Source of the DNA: Hemicentrotus pulcherrimus
Lineage: Eukaryota; Echinodermata; Echinoidea; Camarodonta; Strongylocentrotidae
Length of the DNA stretch: 64,000 nt
Direction of reading: 5' to 3'
Assembly: GCA_003118195.1 (NCBI GenBank)
Contig: BEXV01001183.1
Span: 25,291-89,290, forward strand
The notes beneath the pieces are model-generated. The model worked only from the letters and a program-made list of their open reading frames with translations, made no database searches and was not told the DNA's origin. A program made the translations under genes and the position numbers. This document shows positions 24,617-38,340 of the stretch, piece after piece. Within the stretch, counting starts at the first letter, position 1, and the number at the start of each line of letters is the position of its first letter.

Positions 24617-27600
24617 GGTATCGCACTGGTTTCTCTCTCTTTGAGTGTGAACAAGCGATTATATGCACTTGAGACACGAAGGCATTAGCATGTGATGTAT
24701 GCGTACATGAATTAAACAACACATTTGTATGCTTCACCTCCCTCCGGTCAATAAACATTAAGGTGTGTTCATTTTCAATAAATCATTTAGATTTCAATGC
24801 ATTAAAGATCGGAAACGATCTTCTTGTGCTATCCAGTACTCATATACGTAATCGATATTCTATCAAAGCGACACGGTTTATTCAGTGCAGCGATCATCTA
24901 CATCCGTCTTAACTTCTGTACCGTATTGTATTAATATAACCGCTGCCTTCAGATCTTTTCATGAAAAACTCTTTAAATATTTACTTGAAGCAACGCTCAG
25001 ATTGACGAAAATACTTCAGACAAGCAAATGAAGCGACGATGACTGATAATAATCATTTCAGGAAAGAAAAATTAGGGTTTGGAGCTTTCATCTGTTTTTA
25101 CTGTACCTTTACTTTTATTCGGCCGATTTGCCTTCTTATCATTATTGCATATCGTCGCGGCGCGGTAGAATAAATTCTCGACACGCAAAGAAAGGCGTGA
25201 AGAGTGAGGTGTTGCGGCATTGGGTTCGTCGAAAGATGAACCCGCATTAGCATCTCAGGACAAGATGATTCCAAGTGAGCCCTGTGATACGGAAACAAGG
25301 TTATGATAGAGAAGAGAACACAGGGAGCTTGGAATAAGGGAAGATGTCAAAAGAGAGTGGATTAAAGAGTGATAGATAGAGACAGAGAGAGCGAAAGAAG
25401 GGGAGCGGGGGGGGGAGGAGGAAAGTATATCAACCAGGAAGATGCGGAGAGAACAGGAATTCTAATTCTTGTCTAAAAGTTACAATGGTATTACGTGTGA
25501 CAATCATAATCTGAAATGAGTTCATGCAATGGACTACAGCAGAAAAATATGATAAGAGTGAAAGAAAAGAGTGTGAATATATAATGTTGACATCTTACAA
25601 AATTAAGTCATTGCAGGAAAGGCATGTTGTTCTAGTATATTTTTATTGATATAACGATTATGATTATTTTGACTTGTTCAGCGAAAAACGTCGATGATCT
25701 TGACGATGACGGTGTCGTTAATGACTATTAAATGACTATTAAGAGTGTTTTAACCTTGTGAAAAAAAATGAAAGTTAACCATAATGGTTCTTATGTATCT
25801 TCAATGATAATAGCACTTGGGTGTATAACGAGGAAAGCCCCCCCNCCCCCTCCCCCCTGAAACTCCAAATAACACTCCACGCTGAGCCTGATAATGTGCT
25901 GAATGCATAGCTCCCATGTTCCTCTGTCGACATGACATGACGGATGTGAGGAGGAGTTAGGTGTTCATGATATGTCTGTCATGGGAGTCTTGATAAACTA
26001 TCTTCCATTAAACTTCACCAAGAACAGAGATAGATAGATCTGCTTCAGATTGATTCAGTAAGAAACCTGACCACAATGCATGTTTTGAATATTGTCAAAA
26101 TCGATGAGTAGTCGGGACCATCTTTGACATTGTATTTTAAAGATCACCATAATAGTTTTATGTAGCTTACATGCGAAACGATTTTGTGCCCGCCATTTGT
26201 CGTCATGCTTGAATCGACGAAGTAGGAAAGTTTACAAATAATACAGCCGGGAAATGAAGGAATTTTAATTTCTTTCATTGCATTTGATAAAGATGGGAGA
26301 TGGATAAAATATGCTAAAGATTTAAATATAAAATAAGGAATGAGAAAAGGAAAGAGAAAGTAAGAAAATAGAAAGATAGAGAGAGTCAGAGAGACCGTGG
26401 AGAGGGGGGAAGAGAGAGAGAAAGAGACAGAGAGAGAGAGGAGGAAAAGAAGTGTTCCATGAAAGTGCACGAGCTTTGACGTGCGGAGTGAAATGCGACT
26501 GTCTTCAAGCGTACTCCGGGCTCTGAAGAACTCATTTACCATGACAAACAGAGATACAAATTGCAAGGCTGATTTCAAATGAAGAAAACCGTTATGACGG
26601 ACAGGAAAAGGAGGCATCCATGAGAAAGAAAAATGGAAATTTCACAGTAATTAATGGATAAGAAGATGAACGATGAAGTATATAGTCTATACGACCGGCG
26701 ACGAGCTATGTTGATGAACAAAGATTGTAAACGGACGCGGAAAGGGGGTATATCCTGAAATGGAGAGGATAAATGGGCTGTAAGTGAAGGGACTAGAGAT
26801 ACACCAGCGCCTCTTTCTCTTGTTTTCTTCATCATGAGAAGTGACAGTCACTTCAGCAGTAGACGAGGGTGACAGGATGCTGACATATCAAAACAGCATG
26901 AAGTGTAACGTAAGAACGACCCCTGCCGGAAGAAACATTGAGCGTATGAACTATGAACTGTTGCGGTTGACGCTGAATATCTGCCCTAAGGATTCTTCAT
27001 GACGTTTGGTACGAAGATTCGGGTATAGAATGTTAGAGAAGAATAACATGTATCATGTTGGTTTAGGATAATATGCCTTTCTTCGGATTGAGTCTGGAAC
27101 TTTACCAAGTTGAAATAATCCAATATTCCGTGCAATAACGAATTAGTTGTTGACGCAGACAAAGCGATAACCAAACTACGACATATCCGAACAAACCAGA
27201 TGTCTTAAACCTACTCTCCCATTATATTAAGAACTCGGTAATATGACGATGCCCGGGATTGTTTACGAGCAAACTTTTACTTTATAACTTTATGGTGTCT
27301 TAATCTCCAGAGGGCAACTAATAAATTGATTTAAAAATGCAGCTCGTTAACCTTCTTTAAATTATGTGGGAAGGAAAAAAAAGACGAAGGAAAACACATT
27401 TCCATACTCTCTGCGAGTGGGAGATGATGTGGATGGATACAGAATGTTTTAGTAAAATGACTAGCTACGAAGCGTACAATCACTCAACGAAGGTGAATAT
27501 ATGCAATCTAAGAGGGAAAGAAGAGATTATAAACATGACACGGCTTTGTTTGACGATGTGAAATTATTTACTGCAGGTAGCAACGTTCATCGCAAAAAAA

Positions 27601-30395
27601 CAAAATGATTTAGATACAAATTTAGAAACACATTTGATAGTCCTTACTCTCACGGGGATGGTGAGGGCGGATACAAAGTTTCGGTAACGTGACTAGCGAC
27701 AAAGCAGACGATCACAGCTCGATGAAGGTGAATCGATGAAATCTAAGAGGGAAAGGAGAGATTAAAGCATGACACGTTTTTGATAGTCGACGTGAAATTA
27801 TTCATTGAAATAATGACAGGGAGCTCATCGAAAAAAATGAATAAATAAAGTAAATAAAATATAGAGATAAACATGTACACAAACAACCGCACAATATTAA
27901 TTGTAGATGTTATTATCTCCGCAAAGCAATACAGGCGTTGAGTGGTTGATAACACCGTACTTTATCTAAGACAGAAAATCCTCCTTTTGATTTTTATTCG
28001 AATCTCTATCATTTCAACAATAATTTGATAAATCTCTTTTGACAGGCTATACTTTTGTTTTCATTTAACGCAGTACCCCTGGCAGACATGAGGGATAGAA
28101 TAATGCCTTGTAAAAGAGAGATGCGATTGTCTCTATACGTGTAATTAGCATTTTTATTTCTCTAAATGTGCGCACCTGTGTGTGTAATGTGTGTGTGTGT
28201 GTGCGTGTAGTTGTGTGAATGTTGGAGGGGCCATATTGTTAGTTTTACGTTGTCTCCCCACTGGTTCTCTCTCTCTCTCTCTCTCTTGCTCTCTCTCTCT
28301 CTTTCCCTCTTTATCTATCATGTTTGCTTTATTTGCTTTTTTTTTTGGAAGCCAAGTGCCATGCGCCGAGTCTTATAGATATTTTGTTTACTGCATCGAT
28401 TTCATTTAAGCTAAGTTTGACGGTATCTTTCATAAACCTTTTAGGGTTTAGACTAAATGATTCTAGAATACAGCATGCATATGGACAAAACATTTTCGCC
28501 GAATACACAAACTCTAATACATCCAGCTTTATCATTGAAAGAAAATAATATTAGTCCACAAAGTTTTGCAAATTTAATAGGCCTAATTTAAGTCCGCGTT
28601 AAAAGGTTATGATTTTTAGGGTTAGCCCTTAACCAGGCATCAGTTATAATTTCATGTACGTGTCAAAAAAGGGAAAAAAGAAAGAAAGAGAATAATATAA
28701 ATGGTCTGTGTTTATATTAATTCAATCGCCGAGAGGAATTCACGAGGTAATTGCTTGACAGATTAATCTTTGCATCGGTACTTCATTTAAGAATATCTTT
28801 TTGATCAAAGTCTTCTTTCTCTAAGGATTTTAACGAATATTTTACCCCAAGGGTTTGAATATTTTTAAATACATTTGCATGTGGGATTGCATTGTTGTTG
28901 TTCTGGTTTCAATGTCAAAAAGCATCAGATAGCAATTTCCGATAGGGGATGTGTTTGCCTGGGCCGTTTTTCAGTGTTGATTGAGTATACCCAAGACACA
29001 CGCACACACACACGCACAGTCTGGTTAGTTTTCACTTTCCTGCGTTCTATGCAGCTACCCGTCAGTGATCTGTCACTGTCATTATGGGGCAAGTGTGTGC
29101 AAAGAACGACTCTCACCCCATATCCTGAAGGTGTAGTGACTAGATGAACGATCAGTTTTAAGCCTTCAGTGGAAATTAAGCTTCTTTTCCATCGACTTAA
29201 TTCACGTTCTCCCTAAGGTCGTATTCGCGTCGAGGGGCGTTCCTTTATCCTGCCATGTCAAAAGTTGGTCTTCATGGTACCAATATTAAACTGATGACTT
29301 TTGACGCCATTAAGTACAATGAACGAGGTAAAGCCACTTGGGACTGATTTGATGTTAAATAAATTTGATTAAAAGAGTTTCGCGGAATTAAGATTTGTAC
29401 CCTTAGTGTTAAATGGAATGTTCTATTTCACACCACTAGCATCACAATCTTAAAAGGCCTCATTAATTGAATCCCTGTAGATGTTAAATGAAGATTTCAT
29501 CGTTCACTTTCCTAATAGGTGGATAACGCTCTATACATCAAGAAAAGTTCAGAGGATTTAAGATCCCGAGCTCCATAATGTATATACTCCCCTCTTCTTA
29601 TTATTTTTCTCTCTCCATCTCTCTCTGACACTGTCTGAATATTTGTTTGGAGCTTTCCTCTTTCACTTGACGCATTCCATGACACAATGAACCTTGCAAT
29701 AAGTTGCAACACTTAAGGTGCTCAATTTAAAACCAGGGAATAAACTCATTGTGAACTTAACCATAAGCACGCGTGGTATATTGATGAGAGATAGAAGGGG
29801 GGGTATAGTAACAGAATGGATACAAGTACAGATGGGAGGAGAGAGGGAGCGGGTGGATAACAGTTCATATCTAATACTGACAGTTAAAACACGCCAATTA
29901 ACGTTGACTTCATTCATTTCGTAACTTTAAATTTAGTTGATAGTCACCTACTTCCCTTACTTCAATACAGCTCTCTTTCTGAAGTGTGTATCAAAGGAAC
30001 ATGAAGTTAAAGGAGAAGATATACTAACAACAACAAAATAAACAACAACAAAAACAACAATGACCAAAATAATAACATCACTCAGTGTCAACATCAACGA
30101 CAACAAAAAGACCCAGACGAGAAGCACATATCAGACGCACACGCGTGCATGATAGGCGAGGCTTGACGGGGCAATACGTCAATGTCCAAACCAATGTGAA
30201 ATTGAGAGGACAAGGATGAGAAGTATATATGGTTTTATTTACTGATTTCATATTGTGCCAGGATGCATGGTGCTATACTCTGCAAGATGATATAGTCTCG
30301 ATGGGGTTAACAACCGCACTGTTTGAGAGCATGACGTCTACCGAGAAACGTACTCTTGCAAGGGTGGTGAGGACATTTTTTTTTTGATAGGGCCT
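24617..30395. other. Gene-poor stretch
   Basis: It contains GA-rich patches (25370-25440, 26330-26445), a poly-C with one N (25837-25856), the 235-bp tandem duplication at 27395-27840, a GT run near 28187-28208 and a CT repeat at 28266-28312. No frame looks like a conserved protein. Confidence 0.45.
27395..27840 (+). repeat. Diverged tandem duplication, period about 235 bp
   Basis: Two copies are recognisable. CTAAGAGGGAAAG..AGAGATTA..CATGACACG begins at 27508 in the first and 27743 in the second. GACTAGC, GACGATCAC/CAATCACTC, GAAGGTGAAT and GTGAAATTATT also recur at the same spacing. The copies differ by many substitutions, so the duplication is old. No coding frame is kept in both copies. 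Confidence 0.65.
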
Positions 30396-30491
30396 CTAAA
30401 AGGGCACACCTATCTCGAAATATATGGGGTATTTTTTTGTTTGCCGCTAAAAGGGCACACCTATCTCGAAATATATGGGGTATTTTTTTGT
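30396..30491 (+). repeat. Near-perfect 51-bp tandem duplication
   Basis: The unit begins CTAAAAGGGCACACCTATC and includes CGAAATATATGGGG followed by TATTTTTTTGT. Copy 1 starts at 30396 and copy 2 at 30447. The shared 45 bases are essentially identical, so this duplication looks recent. Confidence 0.9.
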
Positions 30492-33400
30492 GTTTTCAAA
30501 CATTTTTTTTAAACATTGTCATGATTATCACTGGATTACAAAATTCTTTTGAAAGATGGTTTTCTAAACTTTCTCCCCCAACAGACATACTTTCATAATG
30601 AGATTAAACGCACTAGCGGCGATTCTCAAGATATTCCCACTCCTTGCATTTTGGATGAAATTGTTTTAGTAAACTTTCAGTGTCCTTTAGAAGAATGAAA
30701 AATGTAAAAAGACATGAATCTATATCTCTAGACGATTAAGAATAATAACTAGAGATGGAAAAAGAGGTTTTGGGGTTTGAGCATGTCGAAGGAGGTGCAG
30801 ATTTCATCGGATATCATCTCCACTTGCTCTAACATCTTCTCGCTCTGATTAGATGGTCGCAAGTTTCAGGCAAGTTCAGATTAGGTATCCAAGGATTCTG
30901 ATTCGTAAAGAACACTTTTTTTTCTGAAAATGTTTCACGCCATATTGAATTCGCAAATCTATTGGTTCTCGAATTTCTCGCGAGTGGAAATCCTCCATTA
31001 TAATCATCACTAATTAGTATTACTGGAATCAGTGCTCCCACTCATCAGACAAAGCCATAGACAGGTATATCCTAGTAGATTATCATGACGGATGAATCCC
31101 CTGGGTGTGTCGAATTTCATTCGATGATCCCCGGGAGGCAAAGTGATAACCAGAAAACATCTATTGTTTTTTTTTTTCGGTATCAATACCCTCTCGCAAT
31201 TAATGCTAAAACTCTGATCGAAGTTGTTCCGGTCATCATAGTTTCTTCCTTATATCCCCATTATTTGATCATCGACATGTTTTTTTTTCTCCGTTTCATT
31301 TTGGACTTCATTGAGATCTAGAATTGAGATCAGCTCCGATAATCCTGTAGGCTGTAATACTAAACAAGCCAAAATGAAAGCGTGGGGGATATCATATTCC
31401 CTTCCCTTTCAGTCGTCTTTTGCAGTTAATTGCGAGTATCGATTCATGTATCCCTGTAATCTCCCTTTCCCTGTTTTAGCGTGGTTTTGTATTTTATAAA
31501 CCTAACCTTAGTTAATTATGTCATTTGAAATTTAAGGAGAAAATCCACAACAAGCTCTGCTTTTCCACAGGCTCCGCTACTAAATCTCTTAAGTTCAATT
31601 GAAGGACAATTTTCTGAATAGTGTGTGCCGGTATTGTGTGTACATGTATATTATAATCATTTTCAACATGTTGTTACACTCTTTGTAAAGTTAGATATTG
31701 TGGAAACCATACAACTATTATTTTCCTTAGACAAAGGAAGCAAGGGTGAGAGAGAAAGAGAGAGTGCAAGAGAGAGAGAGAGAGAGAAGGAAAGAGAAAG
31801 AGACAGAGACAGTGACAGTGACAGAGAGACAGGATATATAAAAAGAGAGAGTGAGCAAAAGCGAGAGAGTGAGAGAGAGAGAGAGAGGGGGGCAGAGAAA
31901 GAGAGATCCTGTTCAGTCAGTCGCATCAACCTTTTAAATTATTTGTGAGAGAGCAAAATAGAGACCTAATCTTCATTCAATCGAATGCTATCAATTTCAA
32001 ATTACAACTGTAAATAACATGAATACTAATGAGTCGAAGTTTTGAGAAATAATGATAGGGAGACAAAAGAAAACGTATTTGCGTAAGAAAATACATAGGG
32101 CAGGTGATGTTGAAAGAGAGAGAGAGAGAGAGACGTAGACATGGTGGGCTGGGATGTCATAATATATACATGTTCAATTAATAAATCTATGAAAAGCTAT
32201 CTATTTGATTGGCATGTAAGGCAGGGTGATAATGAGAGTTTTAAAAGTTTCCAACAGAGGATTGAGGAAACAACAATAACAACGACGATGACGACAACAA
32301 CAGTGTATTGAGTAAATGCTTGCCTGAGGCAGACCTTCAGGATCTCTCGACCTTTATCCTTGCCCCCCCCCCCACCCTCTCTTCCCAGAAAAAAAAAACG
32401 AAACCAAGAATTATCGATGTTTTATCATAACTTAATCACAATTATGATTAATAAATGTCACATATTCGTAAAGGCTTAAACCCTCCTCTTTCATTTCATG
32501 CAACTCATATGATGCATAGTTCACACATGAGTGAATAGCGATTTGAAGAGAGGAAACTAAAACGTTATTTGGCGGGCGATATCTGAATTTCAAATAAAAA
32601 GAATAGAAAGTGCAATTTTTGCTCTTTTATATGTCACCTCAATCAGGAAAAAATGAACAAAACTAACAAAGTTCTGTTTGTTTAAAGTAGTGCTTGCATT
32701 TCCATAATTTGATTAAACGAGTTCATTTCACTGGCTGCCTGCCGTAGAAACAAACAGAGGAGAGTTGACAAAAGACTTAACTCCTTTTTGTTGACGAACA
32801 GCCATGCACAAAGAAGATAACAGACTTAGTGGCAAATAGTAAATGAAGTCTACCAGCTAAATGCATAAATCTCGATAGCATCAGGAACGCCGTAAGACTC
32901 ATTACCAACTGGGCCTGTTAGAACCAAAATGAAACAAAGACCTACGAAGTTGTACTTGTGGACAACATCAATATCTTCTCTAAACGACGTAAACCTTGTA
33001 TTATTCATGTTATTTACAGTTGTAATTTGAAATTGATAGCATTCGATTGAATGAAGATTATATGTACGTATTAAATGCAACTGTAATGAGAGAGTTGTGT
33101 CATTCAGGAGTACCAAAAACGGTTAAATATAGCCACATAAAGTAACCTTTGATAAAAACGTACTTTAATTCAATACATACCATTTGCTATAGCATGAGAA
33201 TCTCTACCAGAAAGGAAAGGAAAGGAAAATGCATCTTTCTGTTCGTGACCTGCCACTTTTGGCTTCAGAAAATTGTGAACAACTGAGAGGAAGCATAATA
33301 CCCTCCTGCATGGGACTAGTTCACGGCACTCCAAATCGATGTAACCTAGTCAATATGTGACATGCGAGAGGTCAGGGAATCACTTTGGTAATACCAACCT

Positions 33401-36400
33401 GAAATGGGTGGTCACAGCGGTGTCGGTGAGCTAAAGAGGGCTCGTATTAAGGAAGGTGAGAAGGAAGGATATAGTGCGCATGAGTGGAGGAAGGGAGGAG
33501 GAGGGTAGAAAAGCCGACAGTTTCGATGAAAAAACCCTGAGAGATTACCGATTTAAGATGGTATAGGAAAGTAGAATGTTGAGATATCCATATTTCTGTT
33601 GGCGGTCTAAAGGGTGAAAAATTGTCCATCAATAATAAATATTTTAAGTGTTACTAATATTGCAATCGAGTCATTTTATTGATTTTTGTTTTGTTTGTAG
33701 TATAATGTAGATAAATTGACTGCTATGAGAGGCATCGCTGTGCCTTAATAGCAGGATGTAACATCCCCGAGAGCCAGTGTAGAAACAACTATGCTTCGAA
33801 TATTTAAGTAGTCCATATATTTATTATACTGAATTCACAAGAAATCTACAAAGAATTCTTACCTCATCCTTTTCTTGATTAAAGACTGTAAATCTTCGCT
33901 GGAAAGTTGCCTGGATGTTACGATCATTCGGAAATCGCACACACACTGCATTGTATTAGTATACGCGCTCGCACAAATTTTACACGTTAATCATTTGCCC
34001 CGTTACCCGGGGCAAAGGGCATCGTTAAAAAAATTATTGATCGTTAAGGGGGCACGGCTAAAATCACGATTCCAATTTCGGCCAATCAGATGACTAGATG
34101 TATTCGACATACTAAAGAGAGGTATATACTCAATGTTAAAAGGTTGGCTCCAATCAGAAATCAGGTTTTAAGATGCACTATATAGTACATGATCAGAATA
34201 AGTTCACAGCAAAACCATAAACAAAAGCATCTAGTATGAAATGTTCATATTGCTCCCGCCAATGAACACGGTTAATATACTCTTCTCGTTTCCGCTACAG
34301 TAGATATGACCAACTTCTGATGAAGGACCCCATGTCTGCGCACCTAAGATATGTCTTGAAAGTGACAAGGATTTCCTGTGATCATATTAACTCGAAAATT
34401 AATTAAAGCATATCTCTCGACTTTCCAGAGTTTGTGGTCCTTTGGGCCCTTTTGGCAACTTCCGGTACCCTGTGGTATTCTGTGGGTCTTAACCTATATC
34501 ATGTTTTATTGTATCGTTCATAGTGGGCTTCATACACCAAACCAACATTTTTATCCCAACTAATTTATGTGAAATGCATACAAACACTGATGGGCCCCTA
34601 AAACATTGAATTTGGACACTTTGGGTACCGATTTTTAAAACAACTCGGTGTTATCGTGTTTAGCTTTTAAGTTCTAGGAACCCGCATTAAAAAGTGTACA
34701 CCATTTCCCTGTTGGAGCCGTCTGTGTACCTAACTATTATACAAGGTAATAGTAGGTCCCTTTCTGATTAAGCTAACCCTCAGGAGGGTACATTTTAAGC
34801 CTCTACGTTGTAGATTGAAAGAGGAACATCTCATTCCCTCAAATTGTCTAAATCGGTATGGCAGACCAGGCAGTCTCCTGAGGGACCGGCCATCCAATTT
34901 CATAATTATTCACTCGATATTTAGGTGAATCAAATTTATTTACAGCGTGCCACTCGCGAGTTGTCACAGTTTCAACGTGCATGCAGTGTTTAATTTAATC
35001 ATTACACTCTCCAATCCAACAACAATAAAAATCCACATGAGTTTAAGGGTCCTTGTATCATGGTGTTTGAATGAGAGTGGGTTCTTCGTTCATGGAGAAA
35101 CATTTCACTCAAGAGAGACCTCGGCATTCTATGGCAAATTAGAAGCATACCTAGTTTGGATAACCCGTTCTGCATGTTCTTTAAGTCTAGACATACGAAC
35201 TCCTTCCAATGGCTGGATCGGAAATAAAATAGTGAAATACAATCATCATTGTCATTTCGAGTCATCACACGGCTACTTCCCAATATCCATAAGAGTCACG
35301 TCATCATGGTCCTTGGCCTCTGCCAGCTTCCTCCCAGTGCAATGAAAAATGGAATCGACAAAAGAGATGACAAAGCAGATATGTTGCAGATAAACCAGAA
35401 TGGCGTTCACTCCATGTTAAGGGGTATGGTGTAAACATCCGTAATGTGGTTTCGGTTGACCTTATTCATTTAATTTGACAGAGTACAACCAAAATGAGAT
35501 AAAGAGACGAATAATACTTGAAGCTATATATTGCATTAATCTGATAGTCAAGTCATGAGGAGTCTATCAAAATTATGCCAAGAACGTGACCTCAAATGTA
35601 CAGGCTATCTTGACGGTACACGTCCTGAGTATTATCATTTTGTTTAAATACTAGCAGAACCCTTTATGATTATAATCATCATTGCATCAAAGTGACCATG
35701 ATTAGTGTCATACTTCCATCGATTTTTCTAAGCTCACTAACAAACAGGGCATTGTGTTACTTCTATTTAATGGCATCAGACATGGACCACAGGCAATCAA
35801 AGACACCCGACTTTAACGATTATCGCCTAACCTTTGAGGGGTTCTACAATGACGGGATCACCATCGCCAACCATACACTTCTCCCAAGATTGATATCTAT
35901 GTAGAGAGAGTTTATTGAACGATACCCTATCTAGATGCACGTGTACGGTGGTATTTAGAACGGTAGATTGTGTGATTGCAGACGTATATTCCTTAAATGG
36001 AAGTCTTCGGTTAAGTGATGGTTCGGTCTACAGATGCTTAGCTATCATGTCAATCAATGCACGTAGAGTCTTAATCGTTTCGTAGATGCTGGTTTGTATA
36101 CAAAATACTGATGTAGCTATATAATCAGGCTGCCCACTGGCCTCCCTTCGTACAACAGCCCTGTTTTCCATGAAAAAGAAGTTATTTCCAGACTCTTAGT
36201 CGATATTTTGTAGAGAGCATACTTCTCTTTAATAATTATGGATGTTTATCACACAAAAACCGTCATGAAAATATATAAAATATGCGGCATATTTTCGTTT
36301 GACGAAAAGCCGTTCCATAGCCGCGTTCAAGCGGACAGTTGGAGTATTCCGGATGACTGCAAATGGGAGGTGTTTTATAATCCACAATTCCCTATATGCG

Positions 36401-38039
36401 CATTGGAAATGGGGTTAATTTTAAAGACCTCTTTTTTTCCCTGCGAAGACGAGGAATTTGAATAGCTTGGTATATTGATATGTTTTAATTTAGTAAAGAG
36501 AGTATATCATCTCAGTATTTTCTCTCTGAGATTATTTTCCTCTAAACGTCAACCATAAAATCATAAGCGGATTAATAAAGTTTGTGAACTAGTAATCATA
36601 AAAACTTCATGAAATTATCCCTTTTCTTTTCTCTGATCTGTAATGGGCCAATACCATGATCTTTTTAATGTTTTAAAATGTCCTTCTTTAGAAGTGTACA
36701 TGTTATAAGGAGTTGATTTATTTTTCACCTGTAATAGTAAAATCAAAGAAGAGGCATATTGCTGATGAAATCGCAAAAAGCTACAAACCATTTTCCCGGA
36801 CAGAGTGAAATGGTTTATTTTCCGGTCATGTAAATCTGCTCCGACCGAGTCCCATTAGGCAGTTAGATACAAACGGTGTCATTAAGTTCCGATTAATGCA
36901 TGACATTTACAATAATAGCAGGTAATCGCTGTTTGATATGAAATGTAGCTTAATAAATCATACTTAATGGGTACTCTTCACACCGATACCATGGATACCA
37001 TGACTGCAGTTTATAATCAGGTCACAAAGTAGTGTCTCTTACATTAACGCTTGGCCGTTTCAATCTTCATGAATTGAATGCAAGCAATCCGAAAGGTCAT
37101 GCCCGATTGTGAGCAGGCCGCAGTTCTACATCATTAATGCAAATATCATTGTTATTTTGGTTGCTGAAGTATGATAGTAAGAAATAGAAGTGACATGTGG
37201 GAAATGGGTTGATGGGATTTTTATTTTCAAGCAAATGCCTGCTCTGGATGGGGAGAATGATACGGGCAACAAGTTATACATCGTCGCTGTCGTATAACAA
37301 AAGGCGCTTTAAGATGTAGGTTTATAAATGACGTCCAATGTAAAGAATATCGTGACTAAAGTCAGGTCATTACAACCTTTACTTTTTTTCCTCTCTTAAA
37401 ACTACTGTTTATACAACTGTAACGTCATTAACCTTTTTAATCTGTGGGGCTCGTGAAGACCATTAACTCAATTCTGTTAGTTTCAATGATTGTTAAGTAG
37501 TTTTCTTCTACGATGATGTTTCTTTTGATGCCATTCTAGTGTTAAAAGAAGGGTTTCTTCTTCTACTGCGTAAAGATGTATCGATATTTAAACTATCCCT
37601 TCCCCATGCCAGGTAATAGATGAAACTCACTGCCAGTGTTCTTCAGTCGTGTTTGTCGTCAGCAAAATGATGCATTATAACAATGTAATTCATAGCGCTT
37701 TGCAAAACCTATACCATGGTCAAACAACGACATTATCAACGTACACAGTGTGTTTATAAGCTCTCTAAACCCTGGTGAGTAGGACTACGTCTTTTTCTGT
37801 CGTGTGTTCCTCGTTTAGTTTTATTAATAATAATTATTAGTAAGTGTAATTATCATTAAGAATTTGCCTTAGAGGTGGAAGGCGAACTGAATCATTGTGA
37901 CCGTCATGTCTTCCCTCCCGATATAACCGATATGGGATGTGAAGGTGCACCATCGGGGTTTCCCACTAATTATATACGAATAGTGCACTTTAGCCTTAAA
38001 CGTACAACGTACAACTCTCCTCTGCATAATCATGGCCCC
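30492..38039. other. Gene-poor stretch
   Basis: It holds the GA repeat at 31747-31895 and a short one at 32117-32135. There is a poly-C run near 32364 and a GGAAA pentamer repeat near 33208. The overlapping frames at 34947-35345 (plus) and 35002-35283 (minus) show no motif that I recognise. No RNA gene seen. Confidence 0.45.
31747..31895. repeat. GA-rich microsatellite
   Basis: Interrupted (GA)n with GACAGAGACAGTGACAGTG in the middle. It generates matching spurious Arg/Glu-rich and Ser/Leu-rich frames on the two strands. Confidence 0.95.
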
Positions 38040-38340
38040 GATTAAACATCCTAAATAAAGGACGGAGTGCTTTATTTGTTTCACTGTAACCTAACCTATG
38101 TCTTTGCATGTCTTGCATTCGAACCCTCGATCTTTGATTCAACAGGCAGACGCTCTGCCGACTGTGCCATGTCGCTTCCAATGATGACAAAGGGTAACTT
38201 ACGATCGTTCTTCATCGGTCGCATTGGTGGGGATTGGCACTTGCAGATATTTTTATAAAGGGATATTTATACTATGCCTGGACTCGAACCTACATCCTTG
38301 CACTCTCAGTGATTAAACCATTCGACCACGACATCTCTTT
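38040..38340 (-). mobile_element. SINE with two successive tRNA-like heads
   Basis: On minus, a first head starts near 38338, with an A-box-like TGGTCGAATGG (38328-38318) and a B box GGTTCGAGTCC (38290-38280). About 165 bases later a second head has TGGCACAGTCGGCAGAG (38169-38153) and B box GGTTCGAATGC (38125-38115). Both B boxes match the RNA polymerase III consensus. The heads differ from each other, so this looks like a dimeric or composite SINE rather than a recent duplication. It ends in a unique region with AAATAAAGCACTCCG. Neither head folds as a perfect tRNA with a CCA-matched stem, so I do not call tRNA genes. Confidence 0.7.

Noticed and set aside
26144..26617. A 157-codon minus frame
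   Set aside because: Its centre is a translated GA/CT repeat (Leu/Ser/Phe), and the flanks show no motif or splice context.
34947..35345. A 132-codon plus frame overlapped by a 93-codon minus frame
   Set aside because: No motif in either, and they cover the same DNA. No supporting splice or promoter signals were found.
38100..38176. Possible genuine tRNA gene (minus)
   Set aside because: The A and B boxes are good, but the acceptor and anticodon stems do not pair convincingly. It is one of two heads in a SINE-like unit.
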